Shown here: positions 1 through 5,230 of the stretch, piece after piece
Layout: each line of letters opens with the position of its first letter
How positions within the stretch are numbered: position 1 is the stretch's first letter
Assembly (NCBI GenBank): GCA_020437875.1
Contig: JAGQVR010000101.1
Span: forward strand, 1-9,911
Source: Flavobacteriales bacterium
Lineage (GTDB): Bacteria; Bacteroidota; Bacteroidia; Flavobacteriales_F; PHOS-HE28
Direction of reading: 5' to 3'
Length of the DNA: 9,911 bases
The notes under the pieces: generated by a model
Seen by the model: only the letters and a program-made list of their open reading frames with translations
Database searches by the model: none
Told to the model about the DNA's origin: nothing
Program-made: the position numbers and the translations under genes

Positions 1-519
1 GACGGCGAGATGGTGCGCATCATCGGCATCATGGAGCACATCGAACCGGCGGGCATCCACAGCGGCGACAGCAATGCCGTGCTGCCGCCCTTCGACCTCA
101 GCGAGAAGGTGATCCAGCAGATCCGCGAGCACACGCACAAGATCGCGCTGGCCCTGCACACCGTGGGCCTGGTGAACATCCAGTTCGCCATCAAGGACGA
201 GGTGGTGTACGTGATCGAGGCCAACCCGCGCGCAAGCCGCACCGTGCCTTTCATCGCCAAGGCTTACGGCGAGCCTTACGTGAACTGGGCCACGAAGGTG
301 ATGCTCGGCGCCAAGCTCAAGGACTTCCAGTTCAAGCCGCGCCTGGATGGCTACGCGATCAAGGTGCCCGTCTTCAGCTTCGACAAGTTCCCCAACGTGG
401 ACAAGAGCCTAGGGCCTGAGATGAAGAGCACGGGAGAAGCCATCTACTTCATTAAGGACCTTAAGGACCCGTTCTTCCGACAGGTCTATGGAGAACGTTC
501 CATGTACTTGAGCCGATGA
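1..519 (+). CDS. carB: Carbamoyl-phosphate synthase large subunit, C-terminal part (5' end outside window)
   Basis: This is the end of CarB, which makes carbamoyl phosphate from bicarbonate, glutamine-derived ammonia and two ATP for arginine and pyrimidine synthesis. The frame is open from base 1. The second ATP-grasp domain is clear: MEHIEPAGIHSGDS at fragment residues 11-24 and YVIEANPRASRTVPF at about 70-84, whose Glu and Asn are the expected metal ligands. The protein ends about 33 residues after GPEMKSTGE, so the C-terminal MGS-like allosteric domain of the E. coli enzyme is absent; I believe short CarB forms are usual in flavobacteria. Codons are strongly G/C-ending up to about 408. From there (cta ggg cct, then gga gaa, att, ctt, cga, gga gaa cgt) usage changes sharply, which suggests that the last ~35 codons were replaced. 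The stop TGA (517-519) overlaps the next start. Confidence 0.96.
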   Translation, partial: DGEMVRIIGIMEHIEPAGIHSGDSNAVLPPFDLSEKVIQQIREHTHKIALALHTVGLVNIQFAIKDEVVYVIEANPRASRTVPFIAKAYGEPYVNWATKVMLGAKLKDFQFKPRLDGYAIKVPVFSFDKFPNVDKSLGPEMKSTGEAIYFIKDLKDPFFRQVYGERSMYLSR

Positions 520-1008
520 AAGGTGCCATTGTCGCTGCCTTATTATTCTATGGGTTGTTTCTATCATCCTGTGATAGAACTCCCTACGACGCAAGATTGA
601 TGCAGCGAATCGTGGACCTAGAGGACAGTCTGAAGGCCTATCGTGATTCACTACATGATATTCGGGCCTACTGGACGTTCAACAAGCTTGGACTGGCAGT
701 TCAAATGCTCGATTATGAGCCGAAGCTGGGCGACTCGTGTTACCTCGAGGTTCGAGTGACGGCGAGCAACGAGGACCACGAGTACTTTGCGCATGGTCAA
801 CCGGAGATGCGCATTAGTGACCGAAACCATATGGAGACCGCAGTGGTTTCGCAGGCGCAAAGAGGAGACCCATGGGAGGTAGCATTCAAACCAGAGCACG
901 TTGGTCTTGATTCCATTATGGGATGGATACGCATGCCGCATCCGAACCAACAGGCTGACACACTATGGTTCTCGACCACGTACGAAGTGAAACCCTGATG
1001 AAGAGCAC
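409..1008 (+). mobile_element. Putative carB tail-swap cassette: replacement 3' tail plus one lipoprotein gene
   Basis: Two versions of the carB 3' end flank one cargo gene. The left one (421-519) completes the living gene and the right one (998-1120) is cut off from it. They share the 11-bp direct repeat ATGAAGAGCAC (421-431 and 998-1008). They encode nearly the same peptide with many synonymous differences, so the left tail probably came in from a diverged relative rather than from a local duplication. This is the pattern left by integrative elements that enter a gene's 3' end and restore it. No integrase or transposase is visible, so the mechanism (site-specific, or illegitimate recombination with foreign DNA) is unknown. 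The left boundary is placed where codon usage changes, and the right boundary at the end of the repeat; both are approximate. Confidence 0.55.
516..998 (+). CDS. Putative lipoprotein with a short coiled coil, function unknown
   Basis: I do not recognise this 160-residue protein. It starts with a positively charged residue, a hydrophobic stretch and the lipobox LSSC (residues 16-19), so it should be exported and lipid-anchored at Cys19. Residues about 28-49 (LMQRIVDLEDSLKAYRDSLH) look like a short amphipathic helix or coiled coil. The rest alternates polar and hydrophobic residues like a beta domain and has no motif I can name. The ATG sits inside the carB stop (ATGA at 516-519), so translation is probably coupled to carB. 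Its own TGA overlaps the ATG of the displaced carB tail (TGATG, 996-1000). Codon usage is much less G/C-biased than in carB, consistent with transfer. It is the only cargo between the two carB tails. Confidence 0.75.
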   Translation: MKGAIVAALLFYGLFLSSCDRTPYDARLMQRIVDLEDSLKAYRDSLHDIRAYWTFNKLGLAVQMLDYEPKLGDSCYLEVRVTASNEDHEYFAHGQPEMRISDRNHMETAVVSQAQRGDPWEVAFKPEHVGLDSIMGWIRMPHPNQQADTLWFSTTYEVKP

Positions 1009-1120
1009 CGGCGAGGCAATCTATTTCATCAAGGACCTGAAGGAGGAGCCTGCCCCGCGCTCCGATGCGGGGTTCTTCAGGCAGGTGTATGGGGAGTCGA
1101 GCATGTACTTGAGCAGGTAG
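998..1120 (+). pseudogene. Displaced carB 3' tail (40 codons), probably the original host end
   Basis: From the ATG at 998 this short frame encodes MKSTGEAIYFIKDLK, then EEPAPRSDAG, then FFRQVYGESSMYLSR, and stops at TAG 1118-1120. Apart from the middle segment it matches the true CarB end almost residue for residue: R becomes S once, and DP is replaced by ten residues. About half of the shared codons differ synonymously. Its G/C-ending codons resemble the body of carB, so it is more likely the resident tail and the copy at 421-519 the newcomer. It has no ATP-grasp body and cannot be an enzyme. Because its ATG overlaps the upstream lipoprotein stop, it could still be translated as a 40-residue peptide; I see no reason to think that product does anything. 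Confidence 0.85.
1053..1072 (+). repeat. GC-rich hairpin inside the displaced carB tail
   Basis: CCCCGC (1053-1058) and GCGGGG (1067-1072) form a 6-bp stem around an 8-base loop, followed by TTCTT. The hairpin makes up nearly all of the 24-bp in-frame excess of the displaced tail over the working one. It could be an inserted small palindrome, or it could act as a terminator for carB and the lipoprotein gene. The T-run is weak. Confidence 0.5.
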
Positions 1121-1220
1121 GTTCTTTTGGCGTGCCGGCTCGAAGACTCGCCGTCGCGCTTTCCGCTCGTACTCCTCGCTCGTTCCTCGCTGCGGGGTAC
1201 CCACTACAATCGCTCACGCA
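1121..1220. other. GC-rich non-coding spacer, possible dispersed repeat
   Basis: This spacer lies between the displaced carB tail and the ATPase gene. It has no convincing frame and contains internal near-repeats (CTCGTACTCCTCG then CTCGTTCCTCG, about 1166-1190). The composition differs from both flanking genes and suggests a copy of a dispersed genomic repeat. That cannot be tested from one window. I see no clear promoter. Confidence 0.25.
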
Positions 1221-2654
1221 TTGACGCCTACCTTGGCAACTAATCGAGAGGACATGGCAATTGATATCAGGGAAATCACGGAGAAGCAGCGAGAGAGCAT
1301 ACTCTTCAAGCGTGAGGGACACTTCTTTGATGGAAAGGCTCTTGAGGTCAAACCAAGCAAGGTCTCTGAAGCGATAGCGGCATTTGCAAACACTGACGGT
1401 GGTGAGTTGTTTGTTGGCTTAGACCAAGACAAAGTAGCGGGCACATTCTCGTGGCGAGGATTCAAGGATGTTGAAGCCGCTAATGCGCATATACAAGTGT
1501 TTGATGCCCTCTTTCCATTGGGCCAGGACTTTCAGTACACCTTCCTGTCTCTGGCAGGTGGTGGTGGATTGGTCCTACATATTGAGGTTAGGAAAACTCG
1601 TGATATTAAGAAGGCGACCGATGCATACCCTTATGTAAGGCGTGGTGCTCAAACCATACGCGTATCAACGCCTGAGGCTCTGAAGCAGCTAGAGTACACG
1701 AAGGGTCTTGCAACGTTCGAGACAGAGGTGGTTAACGTCGATAAGTCCTCTGTTACGGACTCGACTGAGATTTTTGAGTTCATGATCGAGGTCATACCTA
1801 CATCAGAACCTGAGCCTTGGTTGCGCAAACAGCAAATTCTGCGGGACGGACGACCAACCGTCGCGGGGTGTCTTCTTTTCGCAGATGAGCCCCAAGCCCT
1901 CCTTCCAAAGCACTGTGGCATCAAGATCTACCGTTACACCACCAAGGAAGCGGTTGGTTCCCGTGAGACGCTTGCGTTTGACCCTATAACGGTGGAGGGT
2001 CCATTGTACGACCAGATACACCTGGCAGTAAAGACCACCACACAGGTGGTCCAAGAGGCAAAGAAGCTGGGAGAGGAGGCGCTCGAAGAAGTGAACTACC
2101 CACCAGAGGCAATTCATGAAATCATCACAAATGCTGTTCTCCACCGTGACTATAGCGTAGCCGATGATGTCCATATCCGCGTGTTTGACAACCGTGTGGA
2201 AGTTGAAAGCCCTGGTCGTCTGCCAGCGCACATCACGGTTGACAACATTCTCGATGAGCGGTTTGCTCGCAATGGCACGCTCGTCCGACTGCTCAACAAG
2301 TACCCTGACCCACCTAACAAGGATGTTGGCGAGGGCTTGAACACTGCGTTCAACGCAATGCACAAGCTTGGTTTAAAGGAACCGGTGATTGAGCAGCGTG
2401 CGAATTCGGTGCTAGTCCAAATCAAGCATGAGACGTTGGCGTCGCCCGAAGAGGTCATCTTGGACTACCTGGAGGAGAACGAATCAATACAGAACAAGGT
2501 GGCTAGAGAGCTTTGCCACGTGCCAGGGGACTATGCCATCAGGGCCATTTTCAAGCGGCTCGAGGCGAGAGAGCTGATTGAGCGCGTGCCCGGAACGAAC
2601 ACGGCTTCCACCGCATATCGCAAGGGGCCGAAGTTTGAGACACGTCGTCGTTGA
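1221..2654 (+). CDS. AlbA_2-domain ATP-binding protein (Schlafen/RecG-like, GHKL ATPase fold)
   Basis: Numbered from the TTG at 1221, residues about 28-150 match the AlbA_2 (Schlafen AlbA) domain: DGKALEVKPSK at 37-47 and AFANTDGGELFVGL at 54-67. A GHKL-type ATP-binding domain follows. EIITNAVLHRDY (300-311) is the N-box, DNRVEVESPGRLP (323-335) the first glycine box and DVGEGLNTA (368-376) the second. Residues about 405-465 look like a C-terminal winged helix. The 477-residue length fits this family, often labelled ATP-dependent DNA helicase RecG-related although it lacks helicase motifs. The family is common in accessory and defence islands, and its members are variously proposed as regulators or nucleic-acid-directed effectors. 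The start is uncertain: the ATG at 1254 (12th codon) has GAGAGG just upstream and may be the true one. Base composition is lower in GC than the flanking chromosome. Confidence 0.9.
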   Translation: MTPTLATNREDMAIDIREITEKQRESILFKREGHFFDGKALEVKPSKVSEAIAAFANTDGGELFVGLDQDKVAGTFSWRGFKDVEAANAHIQVFDALFPLGQDFQYTFLSLAGGGGLVLHIEVRKTRDIKKATDAYPYVRRGAQTIRVSTPEALKQLEYTKGLATFETEVVNVDKSSVTDSTEIFEFMIEVIPTSEPEPWLRKQQILRDGRPTVAGCLLFADEPQALLPKHCGIKIYRYTTKEAVGSRETLAFDPITVEGPLYDQIHLAVKTTTQVVQEAKKLGEEALEEVNYPPEAIHEIITNAVLHRDYSVADDVHIRVFDNRVEVESPGRLPAHITVDNILDERFARNGTLVRLLNKYPDPPNKDVGEGLNTAFNAMHKLGLKEPVIEQRANSVLVQIKHETLASPEEVILDYLEENESIQNKVARELCHVPGDYAIRAIFKRLEARELIERVPGTNTASTAYRKGPKFETRRR

Positions 2655-2769
2655 ACATTCCCATCTCACGCGAGCATCCACACTCATGCGCCTCTCGCCT
2701 ATGAGTTAGTCAAGTCTTTGTGTAGTCGCTCGTGCCTAAGAAGGGGGAGCCTCCCATCTGGCGCGGGCC

Positions 2770-3480
2770 TCACTCTGGCTTGAAAAGCGGTCTCTTGGAC
2801 ATTGATGGCGTTTTCATTTTCGTGGCGACAGTCCAGGACATCGTCCGAGTAATGAACGCTTCTAGGTTCTGGAACTTGACGTAGTAGTTCCTATTGTGGG
2901 CATTATCTGGTGATTCAACCAAGTCCTCGATAATATCTGACAGCATTCCATGGACCATGAACCACTTGTAAACGTCAACGCTTGTCATGCTTGCCAAGTC
3001 ATTACTCTTGGTGATGTTGATTTTCGTCCCCGTGTTGTTGAGTGCTACATTGAATTGTCCGTGTGCTAGCTTGTTTCGAATTTTGCTTGGATCCACGACG
3101 TATTCATCAACAAAATCCTTCAATTCTTTCGTCTTATTGGGAACCTCTGATGATTTTCGAGCACTTGAAAAGTCCAGGAACGCCAAGTCAATGGCTCGGT
3201 GCCATTTGGCTTGAACGCTGGGCATACTTAGTATCTGATCGACTTGGTCTTGGGGGAACCCATGAGGCGTCAAGACCAGTTTCATGAACGACGCTTCAAC
3301 ATAGGATGAGTAGGTCAACGCGTAGAGTCTAGTAAGTGTGCGTTCTGAAACTTGATCACCCCGCTTCAGCGCAGAGTTAATAAGGCGTCCAACAACACGG
3401 AATGAAGTCCGAAGGTCCCGCGAGTTTGCCACACAAGCGCGGTACAGAGGGAGCGTTTCTGCTGCTGGCATGTCGAGCAA
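2770..3480 (-). CDS. HEPN-like protein with R-X4-H motif
   Basis: This protein of up to 236 residues is mostly helical by inspection and has no signal peptide or membrane segment. KIRNKLAHGQ (residues 133-142) contains Arg135 and His140 in the R-X4-H arrangement that defines the catalytic motif of HEPN domains. Those are often metal-independent RNases in toxin-antitoxin, abortive-infection and CRISPR systems. The motif lies mid-protein and follows a long helical segment, as in HEPN folds. The assignment rests on this motif and context, not on a recognised named family. The start at 3480 is a TTG; an ATG in the same frame at 3471-3469 is equally likely. The frame also stays open upstream through the tRNA-like sequence. 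The gene converges on the AlbA_2 gene with a 115-bp gap and shares its lower GC. No antitoxin-like small gene adjoins it. Confidence 0.7.
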   Translation of the reverse strand: MLDMPAAETLPLYRACVANSRDLRTSFRVVGRLINSALKRGDQVSERTLTRLYALTYSSYVEASFMKLVLTPHGFPQDQVDQILSMPSVQAKWHRAIDLAFLDFSSARKSSEVPNKTKELKDFVDEYVVDPSKIRNKLAHGQFNVALNNTGTKINITKSNDLASMTSVDVYKWFMVHGMLSDIIEDLVESPDNAHNRNYYVKFQNLEAFITRTMSWTVATKMKTPSMSKRPLFKPE

Positions 3481-3488
3481 ACGATTAG

Positions 3489-3532
3489 CTGCCGGATTAA
3501 TGGGAGCTCGAGTTCTTCCATTAATCCGGCAG
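3489..3532. repeat. 15-bp perfect inverted repeat containing the 3' end of a tRNA-like sequence
   Basis: CTGCCGGATTAATGG (3489-3503) and its exact complement CCATTAATCCGGCAG (3518-3532) are separated by 14 bases. The right arm is the acceptor stem and part of the T-stem of the minus-strand tRNA-like sequence. The left arm is an inverted copy lying just upstream of the HEPN-like gene. It could be an attachment-site remnant, a recombination scar or a transcript hairpin. Confidence 0.8.
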
Positions 3533-3594
3533 GAATCGAACCTGCACCTCTTGACCAGTGGCCAAGCGCTCTAACCTTGTTGAGCTTCGGATCT
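3521..3594 (-). tRNA. Degenerate tRNA-like sequence (probable tRNA pseudogene)
   Basis: Read on the minus strand from 3594, a 74-base cloverleaf can be drawn. The acceptor stem is AGATCCG/CGGATTA, with an A-A mismatch at 1:72 and a G-T pair next to it. The D-arm is GCTC/GAGC, with the usual A, GG and A in the loop. The anticodon stem is CTTGG/TCAAG, and the T-arm is GCAGG/CCTGC around the canonical loop TTCGATT. Departures from a working tRNA are A at position 8 instead of T, C at 33 instead of T, and the loop CCACTGG, whose outer bases can pair and collapse it. CCA is not encoded. I could not assign an isotype; a formal anticodon ACT would not fit a class I tRNA. Most likely it is a decayed or element-borne tRNA copy. 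Confidence 0.5.
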
Positions 3595-3825
3595 GGTCGA
3601 AGATAGGATAACCCCGTCATTGTCGCTAGTGTTCCGTGCGGGCGGGCTTTTGTGCGGCGGGCGGGCCACTTGTGAAATTCTAGATGAGCGCACAGGCTAA
3701 CAACGCTCCAGCTACAAGGCCATGCGCAACAACGAGGCCTTCGTCACGTTGATGTACCATTTGTCTCTTAGACCCCGCAGGGTGTCCTCCCTCCGCCGGG
3801 TCTGTCCGTTGCCCTTAAGCGGTTC
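3595..3825. other. Gene-free junction from low-GC island to GC-rich chromosome, with a possible gene-end remnant
   Basis: No complete gene is visible. GTGCGGGCGGGC and GTGCGGCGGGCGGGC occur side by side at about 3636-3666. From 3701, after a TAA, about 20 codons (SYKAMRNNEAFVTLMYHL) have the host-like G/C-ending codon pattern. They could be the decapitated end of a host gene, but I do not recognise the peptide. Base composition rises to the host level around 3640-3720, so the right edge of the accessory region is probably here. Confidence 0.35.
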
Positions 3826-3862
3826 CAAACCAAACGACCCCGAGCATCGCCCGGGGTCGCTT
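3826..3862 (-). terminator. Rho-independent terminator of the fibronectin type III gene
   Basis: CGACCCCG (3835-3842) and CGGGGTCG (3852-3859) form an 8-bp stem with a 9-base loop. On the minus strand the hairpin is followed by TTTGGTTTGG and lies just past the stop of the minus-strand gene ending at 3878. Confidence 0.8.
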
Positions 3863-3877
3863 CCTGCTCAATCTGCC

Positions 3878-4492
3878 TTAGCGTGCCATCGCCCTGGCCG
3901 GATCGCTGAAGGGGCTGTCGCCAGCGGTGCCGTGGGCGCGCACGCGGTACCAGTGCACGCTGCCGCTCTCCAGCCCCTCGTCCAGGTAGCGGCTGCGGGT
4001 GGTGAGGCCCAACAATTTCCACTCGCCCGTGCTGGGGTCCGTATCGCAGCGCTGCACCTCGTACTCATGCGAGCCGTTCACGCGGTCCCACACGGACTTG
4101 ATCTGGCCCTGCTGGTCGGTGAGGTCGGCCCGGAGGTTGGCCGGTGCCTTCAGCGCCCCCACGGGGCTGGCCTGCTTGCGCACCTCGAAACCGGCGCTGA
4201 GGATCAGGGCCTCATCGCCACCGGCGATGCTGAGCACGTAGCCCGCCTCCTGAACGATGAGCTCATCCAGCACGTCCTCGGCCTGGTGCTTCTTGAAGGT
4301 GGCATCCTTGCCGCCGTTGAGGGCGTCGGCGATGGCCTTCTCCAGGTCGGTGCGCGCCGTGGTGATGTCCGCTATGGGCGGCTGCGGCGTGGGGAAGGCC
4401 GGGTTGGCTCCCATCTTCCCCTCGATGTACAGGGCCTTCGCGACCTTGTCCAGGGCGCTCAGGCCATCCAAACCTACCTTGATCGACTTCAT
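3878..4492 (-). CDS. Fibronectin type III domain protein
   Basis: This 204-residue protein has two parts. Residues 1-100 are helix-rich and uncharacterised, beginning MKSIKVGLDGLSALDK, with no signal peptide. Residues about 116-200 fit a single fibronectin type III domain: APANLRADL at the first strand, a central Trp (VWDRV, 134-138), YEVQRC, WKLLG, and the closing strands YLDEGL...VHWYRVRAHGTAGDSPFSDP. Such domains usually bind proteins or carbohydrates. The lack of a secretion signal leaves its location open; it may be cytoplasmic or exported by another route. It is transcribed alone, with its own terminator. Codon usage is strongly host-like. Proteins of this size and architecture are, to my knowledge, common in GC-rich Bacteroidota and often multicopy, but the function is unknown. 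Confidence 0.85.
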   Translation of the reverse strand: MKSIKVGLDGLSALDKVAKALYIEGKMGANPAFPTPQPPIADITTARTDLEKAIADALNGGKDATFKKHQAEDVLDELIVQEAGYVLSIAGGDEALILSAGFEVRKQASPVGALKAPANLRADLTDQQGQIKSVWDRVNGSHEYEVQRCDTDPSTGEWKLLGLTTRSRYLDEGLESGSVHWYRVRAHGTAGDSPFSDPARAMAR

Positions 4493-4612
4493 GACTGGGG
4501 GCAGACCGATGTGACGATGCTGCCAGCAGAAGAATGCAGCAGGGCCGGTGCTTATTGCGGTGCGATGCGCTGGGGCCCTTTGCTGGCGGGGCTTTCGTGC
4601 TCAAGGTTGTTC

Positions 4613-4690
4613 GCCGTTCCCCGTTCCGCTGCCGCCGGTGCGGGCTGCGATAAGCCGATGGCGTAGCACGCGCCGCCGTTCCCCGTTCCG
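4613..4690. repeat. Pair of 16-bp direct repeats
   Basis: GCCGTTCCCCGTTCCG occurs at 4613-4628 and again at 4675-4690, 46 bases apart. It itself contains the near-duplicated GTTCC. The pair sits between the FN3 gene start and the palindrome/array to its right, in non-coding DNA. Confidence 0.75.
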
Positions 4691-4715
4691 GTGAGGGGCG
4701 AGGGCTTCCGGATGG

Positions 4716-4737
4716 CCGGGTACGGGCCCGTACCCGG
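4716..4737. repeat. 22-bp perfect palindrome
   Basis: CCGGGTACGGG (4716-4726) is followed directly by its exact reverse complement CCCGTACCCGG (4727-4737), with no spacer. It ends four bases before the 21-bp repeat array. A perfect dyad without a loop suits a dimeric protein binding site or a cruciform better than an RNA terminator, and there is no T-run. Confidence 0.85.
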
Positions 4738-4741
4738 GTTG

Positions 4742-5119
4742 GAGTTCATCCACTTTGCTTCAGAGTTCATGAAGTTTATTCCAGAGTTCATGAACTCTGC
4801 TCTCAGGTTCATGGGTTCCGTGCTCTAGCTGATCAGGTTCGGGAGCGGGTTCTTGAACTTGGTGCCGAGGTTAATGAGGTCCGGGGTCAGGTTCAACAGG
4901 TTTGGGTCAAAGTGCATGAGCTCGAGGCCAGGGTTCAAGGCCTTCGGCCTGTGGTTCATGAGGTCCAGGGCCAAAGGCATCAGGTCTTTGGCTGGGTTAG
5001 TCAGCTTGGCGGCCGGGTTCAAGAGCTTGGTTAGGGAGGTCATGGGGTTCGCGGTGGAAGGCATGAGGTTGGTGGCGAAGGGGATGAAGGATGGAGCGGA
5101 CCTGATGAGGTCGGGGGCC
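4742..5119. repeat. Tandem array of eighteen degenerate 21-bp repeats
   Basis: The stretch divides exactly into eighteen 21-bp units with no insertion or deletion. The plus-strand consensus is roughly (g/a)(g/a)GTTCATGAGGTCnGGGnc. The start of each unit (GTTCATGA) is the best kept part. Units 1-4 are more AT-rich and alike; later ones are GC-rich and more diverged. A period of 21 keeps one reading frame throughout, so both strands show heptad patterns: FM near the unit start on plus, L-M-N on minus. Each strand is broken once by the same TAG, in unit 5. I think the array is non-coding and the heptads are by-products, but register preserved over 378 bases is also what selection on a protein would give. 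No spacers are present, so it is not CRISPR. Confidence 0.85.
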
Positions 5120-5203
5120 TTTCCATTGATCGTGGACAGCGCCCGGGTGGGGGAGGGAGCGTAGGTATGGTCGGAGGCAGCCCAAGGCCCACACCGAATT
5201 GGT

Positions 5204-5222
5204 TCCTTTGCGGCCGCAAGGA
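5204..5222 (+). promoter_or_regulatory. Hairpin covering the ribosome binding site of the YoaK-family gene
   Basis: TTCCTTTGC (5204-5211, one T bulged) can pair with GCAAGGA (5216-5222) around a GGCC loop. The 3' arm contains AAGGA (5218-5222), the best Shine-Dalgarno candidate, 8 bases before the ATG at 5231. If it folds in the mRNA it would limit initiation. It may be chance. Confidence 0.35.
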
Positions 5223-5230
5223 CTCCACCC

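Noticed and set aside
3690..3712. Integron attC-like core (GGCTAAC) near the right edge of the island
   Set aside because: No paired inverse core or stem-loop of attC form could be drawn, and no integrase is present.
3722..4666. Long plus-strand open frame (314 codons) over the FN3 gene
   Set aside because: It is a GC-rich antisense shadow. The minus frame has a recognisable FN3 domain, sensible composition and its own terminator; the plus frame is low-complexity Ala/Gly/Leu/Arg.
4742..5119. CRISPR array
   Set aside because: The units are contiguous and degenerate with no spacers, and no cas genes are nearby.
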